From positions 186,001-250,000 of the forward strand of contig CAIOYC010000009.1 of the NCBI GenBank assembly GCA_903862425.1: 64,000 nucleotides of DNA. Reading direction: 5' to 3'. The notes under the pieces are model-generated. The model searched no databases. It was not told the origin of the DNA and worked only from the letters and a program-made list of their open reading frames with translations. Below, in pieces: positions 41,563-51,004 of this stretch. A program made the position numbers and the translations under genes. Source of the DNA: an uncultured Caulobacterales bacterium (GTDB lineage: Bacteria > Pseudomonadota > Alphaproteobacteria > Caulobacterales > Caulobacteraceae). The stretch's first letter is position 1; each line of letters opens with the position of its first letter.

Positions 41563-44500
41563 TCACTGGTAGCTCTGCAGCGGGCGGACCTCGAGGTCGC
41601 CATCGGCAAGGGCGCGGATGGCCTGGGCTGCCGCCAGGGCTCCTGCCGTGGTTGTGTAATATGGAATCTTCATCATCAGGGCCGTGCGGCGCAGGGAAAA
41701 GCTATCCTCCACCGACTGCTTGCCCTCCGTGGTGTTGAAGACGAGCTGGATGTCGCCGTTCTTCATGGCGTCGACCACGTTGGGGCGGCCCTCCAGCACC
41801 TTCTTGATCCGTTCCACCGGGATGCCCTTCGACTCCAGGTAGCCGGCGGTGCCGGCGGTGGCGATGACCTTGATGCCGTGCTCCACGAGGTGGCGGGCGG
41901 GGGCCTCGATCCAGGCCTTGTCGGCGTCCTTGACCGAGACAAAGGCCGCGCCGGACTGAGGCAGAACGGTCCCGCCGCCGAGCTGGCTCTTGGCGAAGGC
42001 GCGGGCGAAGGCGGCGCTGCGATGCTCGCCGGGACGCACCCAGTCCAGGCCCATCACTTCGCCGGTGGAGCGCATTTCCGGGCCGAGCAGGGTATCGACG
42101 CCGGGGAAACGGGCGAAGGGGAAGACCGCCTCCTTCACCGCGATGTGGTCTTTCGCGATCTCCTTCAGACCGAAGTCTGCCAGGCGCTCGCCGGCCATCA
42201 CCTTGGCGGCGATGGAGGCCACGGGCGCGCCGATGGCCTTGGCCACGAAGGGCACGGTGCGGCTGGCGCGGGGGTTTACCTCCAGCACATAGATGCGCGG
42301 GGCGGCCGAGTGGGGCTCCTCGATGGCGAACTGCACGTTCATCAGGCCCTTGACGTTCAGGGCCTTGGCCATGGCCTCGGTCTGGCGTTTCAACTCGGCG
42401 ATGGTCTCGACGGTGAGCGAGAAGGGCGGGAGCGAACAGGCGCTGTCGCCGGAGTGCACCCCCGCCTCCTCAATATGCTCCATCACCCCAGCCACGAACA
42501 CGGTTTCGCCATCAGCGATGGCGTCCACGTCCACCTCGGTGGCGCGCGACAGGTAGTGGTCGAGCAGGATGGGGTGATCGGCGTCAATCTCGCCGGCATT
42601 GGCGATGTAGCGCTCAAGGTGCGCCGGATCGCGGATGATCTCCATGCCGCGCCCGCCGAGCACGTAGGATGGGCGCATGACAAAGGGGTAGCCCAGGGTC
42701 TCGCCCTTGCTGCGCGCCTCGTCCCAGCTGCGGGCCGTGGCGTTCTCGGGTTGCATCAGGCCGATCTGGTGCAGCATCTGCTGGAAGCGTTCGCGGTCTT
42801 CGGCGAGGTCGATGGCGTCCGGCGTGGTGCCCAGGATGGGGACGCCCGCCTGCTCTAGCGCATGGGCCAGCTTCAGCGGGGTCTGCCCGCCGAACTGGAC
42901 GATCACCCCCGCCAGCGTGCCCTTGGACTGCTCCACATGGATCAGCTCCAGCACATCCTCGGCCGTGAGGGGTTCGAAATAGAGCCGGTCGGAGGTGTCG
43001 TAGTCGGTGGAGACGGTCTCGGGGTTGCAGTTGACCATGATGGATTCGATGCCGAGGTCCGCCAGGGCGAAGGCAGCATGGCAGCAGCAGTAGTCGAACT
43101 CGATCCCTTGGCCGATCCGGTTGGGACCGCCGCCGAGGATGATGGCCTTCTTGCGGTCCGTCGGCTGGCTTTCGCACTCGGCGGGTTGGCCGAAGGCGCC
43201 GGTCTCGTAAGTGGAGTACATGTAGGGCGTCTTCGCCTCGAACTCGGCGGCGCAACTGTCGACCCGCTTGAAGACGGGGCGGACGTTGAGGCTGTGCCGG
43301 AACGCGGTAACGTCCGCCTCCTTGCCGTGGGTCAACTTGGCGAGCCGTGCGTCGGAAAAGCCCATGGCCTTCAGCTTGCGTAGCTCGGCTGCGTCCCGCG
43401 GCAGGCCGCCTGCGCGTACCCGGCCCTCGGCCTGAACGATCTCGGCGATCTGGCGCAGGAACCAGGGTTCATAGGAACAGGCGGCGGCGATTTCCTCCAC
43501 CGTCAGCCCGTGGCGGAAGGCCTGGGCGATCACCAGGAGGCGGTCGGGCGCGGGAACGCCAAGGCGGCGAACGACGGCGGCCTTTTCGTTGTCGAAGTCC
43601 GCAACGCCCTCGATGGATACCTCGTCGAAGCCGGTCAGGCCGGTCTCCAAGCCGCGCAGGGCCTTCTGCACGCTCTCCTTGAAGGTGCGGCCCATGGCCA
43701 TCACCTCGCCGACGCTTTTCATGGAGGTGGTGAGGGTGGCCTCGGCGCCCGGATACTTCTCGAAGGCGAAGCGCGGGATCTTGGTGACCACATAGTCGAT
43801 GGTCGGCTCGAACGCGGCGGGGGTGGCGCCGGTGATGTCGTTCATCAGTTCGTCGAGGGTGTAGCCGACCGCCAGCCGCGCCGCGACCTTGGCGATGGGG
43901 AAGCCGGTAGCCTTGGAGGCGAGGGCTGACGAGCGCGATACGCGCGGGTTCATCTCGATCACCACCATGCGCCCGTCGCGCGGGTTCACCGCGAACTGCA
44001 CATTGGAGCCGCCAGTCTCAACACCGATCTCGCGCAGCACGTCTATGCTGGCGCGGCGCATCCACTGATACTCTTTATCCGTGAGGGTGAGGGCCGGAGC
44101 GACGGTGATGGAGTCGCCCGTATGCACGCCCATCGGATCGATGTTTTCGATGGAGCAGATGATGATGCAGTTGTCCGCCTTGTCGCGGACCACCTCCATC
44201 TCGTACTCCTTCCAGCCGAGCACGCTCTCTTCCACCAGCACCTCGGTGGTGGGGGACAGGTCGAGGCCGCGCTCCACGATCTCGCGCACCTCCTCCATAT
44301 TGTAGGCGATGCCGCCGCCGGTGCCCGCCAGGGTGAAGGAGGGGCGGATGATGGCGGGCAGGCCGACGAACTCCACCGCATCGGCGGCCTCGTCGATATG
44401 GTGGATGGCGCGGGACTTCGGCGATTCCAAGCCCAGCTTGTCCATGGCGTCGCGGAACTTCTGCCGATCCTCGGCCTTGTCGATGACCTCGGCCTTGGCC

Positions 44501-44865
44501 CCGATCATCTCCACATCATACTTGGCGAGGGCGCCCATGCTCTCCAGCGCCAGGGCGCAATTCAGCGCCGTCTGACCGCCCATCGTCGGTAGCAGGGCGA
44601 AGCCCTTGGAGCGGTCGCCGCGCTCCTTTTCGATCACCTTGGCGACCATTTCGGGCGTGATCGGCTCCACATAGGTGGCGTCCGCCACCTCCGGGTCGGT
44701 CATGATCGTGGCCGGGTTCGAATTGACCAGCACGATTCGGTAGCCCTCGGCCCGGAGCGCCTTGCAGGCCTGCACACCGGAATAGTCGAACTCGCACGCC
44801 TGGCCGATGACGATCGGGCCGGCGCCGATGATCAGGATGGTGTGAAGGTCCGTGCGTTTGGGCAT
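41563..44865 (-). CDS. carB: Carbamoyl-phosphate synthase large subunit
   Basis: A 1100-residue enzyme from the ATG at 44865 (upstream in-frame codons are not needed). The N-terminus [20 protein letters not shown] is diagnostic. Two ATP-grasp halves follow, each with a preATP motif (first I-I-G-A-G-P-I near 11, second G-G-G-P-N-R-I-G near 586). A C-terminal MGS-like allosteric domain holds the control site. It makes carbamoyl phosphate for arginine and pyrimidine synthesis. The small subunit carA is 3.6 kb away with an opposing receptor gene between them. Confidence 0.97.
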   Translation of the reverse strand: MPKRTDLHTILIIGAGPIVIGQACEFDYSGVQACKALRAEGYRIVLVNSNPATIMTDPEVADATYVEPITPEMVAKVIEKERGDRSKGFALLPTMGGQTALNCALALESMGALAKYDVEMIGAKAEVIDKAEDRQKFRDAMDKLGLESPKSRAIHHIDEAADAVEFVGLPAIIRPSFTLAGTGGGIAYNMEEVREIVERGLDLSPTTEVLVEESVLGWKEYEMEVVRDKADNCIIICSIENIDPMGVHTGDSITVAPALTLTDKEYQWMRRASIDVLREIGVETGGSNVQFAVNPRDGRMVVIEMNPRVSRSSALASKATGFPIAKVAARLAVGYTLDELMNDITGATPAAFEPTIDYVVTKIPRFAFEKYPGAEATLTTSMKSVGEVMAMGRTFKESVQKALRGLETGLTGFDEVSIEGVADFDNEKAAVVRRLGVPAPDRLLVIAQAFRHGLTVEEIAAACSYEPWFLRQIAEIVQAEGRVRAGGLPRDAAELRKLKAMGFSDARLAKLTHGKEADVTAFRHSLNVRPVFKRVDSCAAEFEAKTPYMYSTYETGAFGQPAECESQPTDRKKAIILGGGPNRIGQGIEFDYCCCHAAFALADLGIESIMVNCNPETVSTDYDTSDRLYFEPLTAEDVLELIHVEQSKGTLAGVIVQFGGQTPLKLAHALEQAGVPILGTTPDAIDLAEDRERFQQMLHQIGLMQPENATARSWDEARSKGETLGYPFVMRPSYVLGGRGMEIIRDPAHLERYIANAGEIDADHPILLDHYLSRATEVDVDAIADGETVFVAGVMEHIEEAGVHSGDSACSLPPFSLTVETIAELKRQTEAMAKALNVKGLMNVQFAIEEPHSAAPRIYVLEVNPRASRTVPFVAKAIGAPVASIAAKVMAGERLADFGLKEIAKDHIAVKEAVFPFARFPGVDTLLGPEMRSTGEVMGLDWVRPGEHRSAAFARAFAKSQLGGGTVLPQSGAAFVSVKDADKAWIEAPARHLVEHGIKVIATAGTAGYLESKGIPVERIKKVLEGRPNVVDAMKNGDIQLVFNTTEGKQSVEDSFSLRRTALMMKIPYYTTTAGALAAAQAIRALADGDLEVRPLQSYQ

Positions 44866-45190
44866 CGTGGTCTCGCGCGCGTAGGCGGACGCGCGTCGAG
44901 CGCCCTGGCCGGCTGACATGCAGGTTAAGCCGCTCGTCTAGAGACGGGAGGAGGGCGGCGCAACCCCGCAGGAGTCTCGGCCGCGCGATCAGCTTCCCGG
45001 CCTGCCCGATCGTGGCCAATTGAGGCTGATATGTGTTGCGTTGATGCCACCGACGTCAAAATGTGACCGTCCAGCGGCTGGTTAGCGACAGTCTTGCGAA
45101 TTTAGCGTGGACGGAGCGCCCAAATGTGTCCTTAAACCGAAATCTGTAACGCGGCCGGGGAAGCCTGGCGCGCCAAGAGGGGATATTTGT
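44866..45190. other. 325-bp intergenic region between divergent carB and TonB receptor genes
   Basis: No protein or RNA gene is visible. The one structured site is CGTCT-AG-AGACG (44935-44946), a 12-bp palindrome about 70 bp upstream of carB. Promoters for both genes must be here, but no clear -35/-10 pair could be called. The receptor start has an AGAGGGG ribosome-binding site. Confidence 0.5.
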
Positions 45191-48100
45191 ATGCGCCGTA
45201 ACGTTCTTTTGTGCTCGACCGTCCTTGCGGGCGTGATGATGAGCGCTCCTGCCTTCGCCCAATCGACAAGCGATACGGCGGGTGACAAGGCGAATGCGCC
45301 GACCGACGTGGTCGTCACCGGTTCGCGCATCAAGCGCGACTCTTTCACCGCGCCCGACCCGATCCAGGTCATCACCGCCGAGCAGGCCACCCTGTCCGGC
45401 TACGCCGACACGGCCTCGCTGCTGCAGCAGTCGTCGATCGCCACCGGCACGTTCCAGACGGGCGACCAGCTGACCGGCTACGTCACCACCGGTGGCGCCG
45501 GCAACAAGACCCTGGCCCTCAGCCGCCTCGGCTCGCAACGCACCATCATCCTCCTCGATGGCAAGCGCCTCGGCCCGGCCGGCGTCAGCGGCACGGTCGG
45601 CCCCGTGAGCCTTGACGTTATTCCTGAATTCAACATCGACCGCATCGAGGTGCTGCGCGATGGGGCTTCGTCGATCTACGGTTCGGACGCCGTGGCCGGT
45701 GTGGTGAACATCATCACCAAGAAGAATCACGACGGCGGTTCGCTGTCGGCCTATACCAGCCAAGCCGAAGGCGCCGGCGGTAACGCGTATTCGATCAGCG
45801 GTGAGTTCGGTAAGACCTTCGACAAAGGCTATATCGACATCGGTGGCGAATACTACGAGCAGGAACGCGTTTCGCGTGGCCAGCGCGACTATACCAGCTG
45901 TGCCGAAGACTACGTCTTCAATCCCACCACCGGCGCGCGCCAGGATATCCTCGCAGGCGGTACGCCGAACGACGGGCACTTCTACAAGTGCTTCAACCAG
46001 TCCAACAACGATATCTCGGTTCAATACCGAGCCGCAAACCCCGTCACGGGCGTTGTGAGCACCCAGAGCGCCACGCTGCAGTATCTGAAGCCGGGCGTGG
46101 TTTATCCGAACGCTGCGGGCGGTAACGACGTCCCGGCCTCAATCGCCGGTCTGTTTGCGCGTCAGGCGCGCGCGGGCTTCCTCGGCACCTACCCCTACGC
46201 CAACTACACCAGCGCCGCGGTGGACCGGGCCTCGGTCATCAGCCCGGACAAGCACTACGATCTGACGATCAATGGCGGTTACGATATAAATGCGACGAAC
46301 CACATCTATGGATCGTTCCTGTTTAACGATCGTATCTCGACCCAGATGGGCGTTCGCCAGTACTTCCCAGGCAGCGGCGCGGCGGGGAACGCTCTGAACG
46401 CAGCCTTCACGGGGGGCAACCCGAACAATATCTTCATCGGCACCGGCGTCACCCCGATCTACCCGATCATCTCGCTGCCCTATGACTCCAAGCAGGACGT
46501 TAAGTACTACCGCGGCGTGATAGGCATGAAGGGCGATTTCACCAACATGGGTTGGTTCAATCGCTTCAGCTATGACGTGTCCGGCACCTATTCGCGTTCG
46601 GACGCGTCCTACTCGGTCGATCAGATCTATCTGGACCGCACCGACGCGCTGACCAACTCGGCCGCCGGCTGTACGACGGTGGGGATCGTCAACGTCTCGA
46701 ATTACAGCTGCTCGGCCCTGCCCAACGGCATCCCGCTGTTCAGCCAGCGCGTGCTTGCCGGCAACTTCACCCAGGCGGAAAAGGACTTCCTGTTCTTTAA
46801 GGCGCACGGCAGCACGACCTACGACCAGTATATCCTGGAAGGCACGATCACCGGCGACCTGTTCGAACTGCCGGCCGGTCCGGTGGGCATGGCGCTCGGC
46901 GTCTCCTACCGTCACGACCACATCGACGACACCCCCGATCCGCAGGTTCAGGCCGGCAACTCCTGGGGCTTTTCGGCTGCGGGTCATACGGTCGGTTCGG
47001 ACGCGGTGAAGGAGGTCTACGGCGAACTCACCGTTCCGGTGCTGAAGAACCTTCCGGGCATCCAGAGCCTGAATTTTGACATCTCCGGTCGCTACTCGGA
47101 CTATGACAGCTACGGCTCGACCTCGACCTACAAGATCGCGGGCAACTGGACCGTGATCCCAGACCTGCGCTTCCGCGCTTCGGTCGGCACTTCGTTCCGC
47201 GCCCCGGCGCTGTACGAGCTTTACCTGGCTCACCAGACAAGCTTCTCCGGTCAGAGCGCCGTCGACCCCTGCTACAACTACGGTACGAACAACCCGCTTC
47301 AGAAAATCCAGCAGGCCTGTGCTGCGCTGGGCATTCCCAATAACTACGTGGGTACGCAGAACCCCGGCGGCGGCTCTAGCGCGACCATCTCGACCGGCGG
47401 CGGTATCGGCAACCTTCAGGCCGAAACCTCGCAGGCCAAGAGCATTGGCGTGATCATCTCGCCGAAGCACTTCGGGATCGACCGTTGGGCGAACCTGCAG
47501 GTGTCGCTCGACTACACCGACATCCAGGTCCACAACGAGGTATCGACGTTCGGCGCCTATAACATCATCTCTCAGTGCTTGCAGGGCCAAACCGCCTTCT
47601 GCTCGCTTTTCACGCGGGATATGAACCCGACCTCTGCGACCTATTTCAACATCATCTCGGTCAACAACAACTACGTGAACGTGGCCAAGCAAGGGGTCCG
47701 TTTCCTCGATGCCAACGTCCACATGGACCACAACTTCGGGAAGTACGGCAAGCTTGGCATCGAAGCCAAGATGACCTGGACGTTCTCCGACAAGACCAAG
47801 CTGCTGGGCAGTTCGGCTCCGACGAACTATAACGGCGGCACCTACAACTACGACGCGCCGGACGTGAGCGGCGATATCAACATCCAGTACGACCTGCGCG
47901 ATTGGACGGTGTTCTGGCGTGTGAGCGGCGTCGGCAAGGGTTCGGATACCGAGTTCATCGGCTACGACACCACCACCAGCACCCGTTACGCGACGATCAA
48001 CCCGACGACTGGCGTTGTTTCGGGCGTGCCGACCAAGTTCAAGTACGATACGGAGGCCACGATCTATCACACGGTCTCGGTGCGTAAGCGCCTGCCGGAA

Positions 48101-48259
48101 TGGAACGCGGAAGTCACAATGGGTATCAGCAACGTGTTTGACGAGCCGCCACCCATCGAATCGACCGGCGAGTTCCGGATCGGCGACGCGGCCATTGGCT
48201 ACGCTGACGCATTGATGATCGGACGCTCTTACTTCGCCCGCATCACCAAGAAGTGGTAG
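45191..48259 (+). CDS. Large TonB-dependent receptor
   Basis: A 1022-residue outer-membrane receptor from the ATG at 45191. The signal peptide ends near A-F-A-Q; a TonB-box-like V-V-V-T-G-S-R-I follows. The plug domain spans about 40-185, with L-L-D-G-K-R-L near 122 and V-L-R-D-G-A-S-S-I-Y-G-S-D-A-V-A-G-V-V-N at 155-174. The barrel ends in R-I-T-K-K-W, the usual terminal aromatic residue. It is much longer than the receptor at 2507, as in the branch of oligosaccharide or vitamin B12-type importers. Several Cys pairs (S-C-A-E-D, C-F-N) occur in loops. The ligand is unknown. Confidence 0.93.
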   Translation: MRRNVLLCSTVLAGVMMSAPAFAQSTSDTAGDKANAPTDVVVTGSRIKRDSFTAPDPIQVITAEQATLSGYADTASLLQQSSIATGTFQTGDQLTGYVTTGGAGNKTLALSRLGSQRTIILLDGKRLGPAGVSGTVGPVSLDVIPEFNIDRIEVLRDGASSIYGSDAVAGVVNIITKKNHDGGSLSAYTSQAEGAGGNAYSISGEFGKTFDKGYIDIGGEYYEQERVSRGQRDYTSCAEDYVFNPTTGARQDILAGGTPNDGHFYKCFNQSNNDISVQYRAANPVTGVVSTQSATLQYLKPGVVYPNAAGGNDVPASIAGLFARQARAGFLGTYPYANYTSAAVDRASVISPDKHYDLTINGGYDINATNHIYGSFLFNDRISTQMGVRQYFPGSGAAGNALNAAFTGGNPNNIFIGTGVTPIYPIISLPYDSKQDVKYYRGVIGMKGDFTNMGWFNRFSYDVSGTYSRSDASYSVDQIYLDRTDALTNSAAGCTTVGIVNVSNYSCSALPNGIPLFSQRVLAGNFTQAEKDFLFFKAHGSTTYDQYILEGTITGDLFELPAGPVGMALGVSYRHDHIDDTPDPQVQAGNSWGFSAAGHTVGSDAVKEVYGELTVPVLKNLPGIQSLNFDISGRYSDYDSYGSTSTYKIAGNWTVIPDLRFRASVGTSFRAPALYELYLAHQTSFSGQSAVDPCYNYGTNNPLQKIQQACAALGIPNNYVGTQNPGGGSSATISTGGGIGNLQAETSQAKSIGVIISPKHFGIDRWANLQVSLDYTDIQVHNEVSTFGAYNIISQCLQGQTAFCSLFTRDMNPTSATYFNIISVNNNYVNVAKQGVRFLDANVHMDHNFGKYGKLGIEAKMTWTFSDKTKLLGSSAPTNYNGGTYNYDAPDVSGDINIQYDLRDWTVFWRVSGVGKGSDTEFIGYDTTTSTRYATINPTTGVVSGVPTKFKYDTEATIYHTVSVRKRLPEWNAEVTMGISNVFDEPPPIESTGEFRIGDAAIGYADALMIGRSYFARITKKW

Positions 48260-48295
48260 TCGCCCTCTAGGGTTTGGTATGACCTGAAATGGATC

Positions 48296-48325
48296 AGGGG
48301 CGGCCTTCGGGTCGCCCCTCTTTCT
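48296..48325 (+). terminator. Intrinsic terminator of the TonB receptor gene
   Basis: The stem AGGGGCGGCC/GGTCGCCCCT (one G-U pair) with the stable tetraloop TTCG is followed by the T-rich CTTTCTTTG. It begins 36 bp after the receptor stop. Confidence 0.85.
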
Positions 48326-48426
48326 TTGCGAGCAGTTCTGCGCATCAAAGCATCGGACGCGGCTGAGCGCCGGCGTCGATGGTTTCCCGCCTTTCTAGAA
48401 CGTGGCGAAAGCGCCTGCAGCCGTGC

Positions 48427-49593
48427 TTAGCGGGCGGCGTCCATCAGCTTGGCGAAGCGGTCGAACAGGTAGAGGCTGTCCGTCGGACCGGGCGAAGCTT
48501 CCGGGTGATGCTGGACGCTGAAGACGGGCCGGTCGGTCATGGCGATGCCGGCGTTGGTGCCGTCGAACAGGCTCACATGGGTTTCGCGCACCGGCGCGGG
48601 CAGGGTGGCGCGATCGACGGTGAAGCCGTGGTTCATGGAGACGATCTCCACCTTGCCGGTATCGAGGTCCTTCACCGGGTGGTTGGCGCCGTGGTGACCC
48701 TGCTCCATCTTCACGGTCTTGGCGCCGAGGGCCAAGGCCAGCATCTGATGTCCGAGGCAGATGCCGAACACCGGCACACCGCTGTCCACCAGCTTGCGGA
48801 TCTCCGGCGCCGCGTATTCGCCTGTGGCGGCCGGGTCGCCGGGTCCGTTGGAGAGCAGGATGCCGTCGGGCTTCCTCGCCAGGACCTGTTCGGCCGTCGT
48901 TGCCGCCGGCAACACCGTGGCGCGGGCGCCGATCGAAGTGAGGCCTCGCAGGATGTTGCGCTTGATGCCGTAGTCCAGCACGGCCACTTCGTATTTGGGC
49001 GCCGGGGCAGGCTGGGCGTAGCCGTCGGGCCAAGCCCACAGGCCTTCCTCGAAAGTGAAGCTCTGCAAGGTGGTGGCGTCCTTGGCCAGGTCGAGCCCTT
49101 CTAGGCCGCTCCAGGCGCGTGCCTCGGCCACAAGGGCGTCGATGTCGAAGCGGCCATCCGGGTCGTGGGCGATCACGCCATGCGGCATGCCCTGCTCGCG
49201 GATCAGGCGAGTGAGGGCGCGGGTGTCCACCCCAGAGAGCCCGACCACACCGCGCGACTTCATCCAGGCGTCGAGGCCGCCCTTGGCGCGCCAGTTGGCC
49301 TCATCTGTCGGGGCGTCGCGGAAGATCGCGCCGCGTGCGGTCGTGCGGGCGCCTTCGCCAAACTGCTCGGTGTCCTCGAAGTTCACCCCCACATTGCCAA
49401 TGTGCGGGAAGGTAAAGGTGACGATCTGCGCCATATAGGACGGATCGGTCAGGATCTCCTGATAGCCGGTCATGGCGGTGTTGAAGCAGACCTCGCCCAC
49501 GGCCTTGCCTGCATGGCCACAGCCGATGCCCGGCAGCACCAGCCCATTGGCCAGCACCAGCACACCCGTGGCTCCGCTCGGCAGACTGGTCAT
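48427..49593 (-). CDS. carA: Carbamoyl-phosphate synthase small subunit
   Basis: A 388-residue glutaminase subunit. The N-terminal domain begins [11 protein letters not shown]; the class I glutamine amidotransferase domain carries the catalytic Cys in [10 protein letters not shown] near 280 and His/Glu in H-H-P-E-A-S-P-G near 365. It supplies ammonia to CarB. It is on the same strand as carB, but the receptor gene at 45191 runs the other way between them, so the two subunits need separate promoters here. Confidence 0.97.
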   Translation of the reverse strand: MTSLPSGATGVLVLANGLVLPGIGCGHAGKAVGEVCFNTAMTGYQEILTDPSYMAQIVTFTFPHIGNVGVNFEDTEQFGEGARTTARGAIFRDAPTDEANWRAKGGLDAWMKSRGVVGLSGVDTRALTRLIREQGMPHGVIAHDPDGRFDIDALVAEARAWSGLEGLDLAKDATTLQSFTFEEGLWAWPDGYAQPAPAPKYEVAVLDYGIKRNILRGLTSIGARATVLPAATTAEQVLARKPDGILLSNGPGDPAATGEYAAPEIRKLVDSGVPVFGICLGHQMLALALGAKTVKMEQGHHGANHPVKDLDTGKVEIVSMNHGFTVDRATLPAPVRETHVSLFDGTNAGIAMTDRPVFSVQHHPEASPGPTDSLYLFDRFAKLMDAAR

Positions 49594-49842
49594 GGCGAAT
49601 CCTTTAAGTGAGGCGTGCCGGGACGAACGGCGGGCAAACGGCGGCGTGTGTACGGACCGCTGTCCTTAGGGTCAATCCTGGCGAGAAGCGAGCAATGCGA
49701 CGCGACGTCAGGACAAATGCTTATGAACCATATGAATGGTCTTGAGCAAACCTAACCATAGGGGCCACGCTCGTGGAACCGGTGTCGCATGTCGCCGTTT
49801 GCAAAACTGAACCGGCAGCACGGCCGGAGGGACAGCCAACTC

Positions 49843-50337
49843 ATGAAAACCCTTGCGATGACCGTCGCCGCCGGACTTGCGGCCCTCAGTTTCGGCGCCG
49901 GATCGGTGTCGGCCGCCATCCAGACCGCCCCCATCGTGGTGCGCAGCGCCGACGTCCTGCCCGCTGGTCCGTTCGCGGACGGCTTCAATCCGGCTCTCCT
50001 GCAGAAGGCTCAATGGGCGTGGGGTGGACGCAGCTATTGCTGGTATGACGGCTGGCATGGCCCGGGCTATTATTGGTGCGGTTACGGTTTCCGCCGCGGC
50101 TATGGCTGGGGCGGGCCGGTAGGCTGGCACGGCTGGAATGGCGGCGGCTATCGCGGTGGGCGCGGTGGTTATGTGGGCGGCGGCTATCATGGCGGTGGCG
50201 GCTACCACGGTGGCGGCTATCACGGCGGGGGAGGTGGCTACCACGGCGGCGGCGGCCATGGTGGCGGTGGTCATGAAGGCGGCGGTCACCGTGGCGGTGG
50301 CCACGGGGGTGGCGAACATGGTGGTGGACACCACTAA
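49843..50337 (+). CDS. Exported Gly/His/Tyr-rich repeat protein
   Basis: From the ATG at 49843 a signal peptide (M-K-T-L-A-M-T-V-A, ending V-S-A-A) gives a 164-residue secreted protein. Residues 60-95 contain an aromatic core with two Cys (Y-C-W-Y-D-G-W-H-G-P-G-Y-Y-W-C-G). The C-terminal half is a run of G-Y-H-G-G-G and G-H-G-G-G-type units ending in H-H. The His spacing would suit metal binding. The aromatic-Cys core recurs in small exported proteins of alphaproteobacteria, as I remember them; the function is unknown. The region has a strong strand bias of GGC/GGT codons. Confidence 0.85.
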   Translation: MKTLAMTVAAGLAALSFGAGSVSAAIQTAPIVVRSADVLPAGPFADGFNPALLQKAQWAWGGRSYCWYDGWHGPGYYWCGYGFRRGYGWGGPVGWHGWNGGGYRGGRGGYVGGGYHGGGGYHGGGYHGGGGGYHGGGGHGGGGHEGGGHRGGGHGGGEHGGGHH

Positions 50338-50367
50338 GCCCTCACGCCTGTCTCGAATTCGGTTGCA

Positions 50368-50396
50368 GCCGCCCATCTCCCCAGGAGGTGGGCGGC
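50368..50396 (+). terminator. Strong hairpin after the Gly/His-rich gene
   Basis: Stem GCCGCCCATCTCC/GGAGGTGGGCGGC (one G-U pair) with loop CCA lies 30 bp after the stop codon. No T-run follows, so termination may need Rho, or the stem may protect the mRNA end. Confidence 0.6.
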
Positions 50397-50506
50397 TAAC
50401 TTACAATGGCGCTCGGCGCATGGCGTGCGAGATCGATAGCGGTGCGACAGGTCGGCATCCTCTCATCCTAAGTCGGGCGTCGGACGAGAAAATGCGCGGC
50501 ATGGGT

Positions 50507-50980
50507 TTAGTGCGTGAAGCTGATCTGTTGGGTATTGGAGCCTGGTTTCAGCGCGAACGACACTTCCGAGAAGGTCGGCACATGGCCAGGATCGGACATG
50601 GTGACATGATTGGAGAAGCCTAGGACATCGACGTCGGGGTCATAGGCGTTGTTGCCGTCGACGTCGTAAATGGCCTTCACGGCATAGCGTCCTGGCGTCA
50701 ATCCGCCGAAGGTCACTTCGCCCGCAGCGGCCGTGGCTTCGAAGGTGTTTGAGTTACTCGACTTCGAAGCGTCGTAGGACTGCTCACTGTCGAAAACCAT
50801 GATCACGACCTTGCCCTTGCCGGCCTTCATGCCCCGTACTTTGACGGTCAGGGTGTTTCCCTCGGCGGCAGGCGCCGTGGCGGCGGTCGCGGCCGGAGCC
50901 GTCTGCGCTTGCGCCAGGGTCTGGACGCCGGCGAGCACCAGCGCCGAGGCGGCCGCGAAGGTGAGAATGGAACGCTTCAT
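50507..50980 (-). CDS. DUF2141 family exported protein
   Basis: A 157-residue protein with a signal peptide (M-K-R-S-I-L-T, A-Q-A near 25) and an Ala/Pro-rich linker. The DUF2141 domain is at 45-150: V-R-G-M-K-A-G-K-G-K-V-V-I-M-V-F, G-G-L-T-P-G-R-Y-A-V near 95, then the conserved D-V-D-G-N-N-A-Y-D-P-D-V-D-V-L-G-F-S-N. The fold is a periplasmic beta-sandwich that could bind calcium through the Asp-rich loop. Function unknown. The gene lies 24 bp before the end of the GMC oxidoreductase gene on the same strand. Confidence 0.88.
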   Translation of the reverse strand: MKRSILTFAAASALVLAGVQTLAQAQTAPAATAATAPAAEGNTLTVKVRGMKAGKGKVVIMVFDSEQSYDASKSSNSNTFEATAAAGEVTFGGLTPGRYAVKAIYDVDGNNAYDPDVDVLGFSNHVTMSDPGHVPTFSEVSFALKPGSNTQQISFTH

Positions 50981-51004
50981 GGGATGCTCCGTCTGGAGGG
51001 AGGG

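Noticed and set aside
46139-48070. A 643-codon minus-strand frame inside the TonB receptor
   Set aside because: Shadow of the receptor; the translation has no domain, and the plus frame shows a full plug and barrel.
49843-50337. Repetitive Gly/His codon units considered as a DNA repeat array or CRISPR
   Set aside because: Units are irregular codons of one reading frame without unique spacers; they are protein repeats.
49708-50376. A 222-codon minus-strand frame rich in Ala, Thr, Val and Met opposite the Gly/His-rich gene
   Set aside because: Its composition is the antisense reading of Gly/His codons; the plus frame has a signal peptide and conserved aromatic core.
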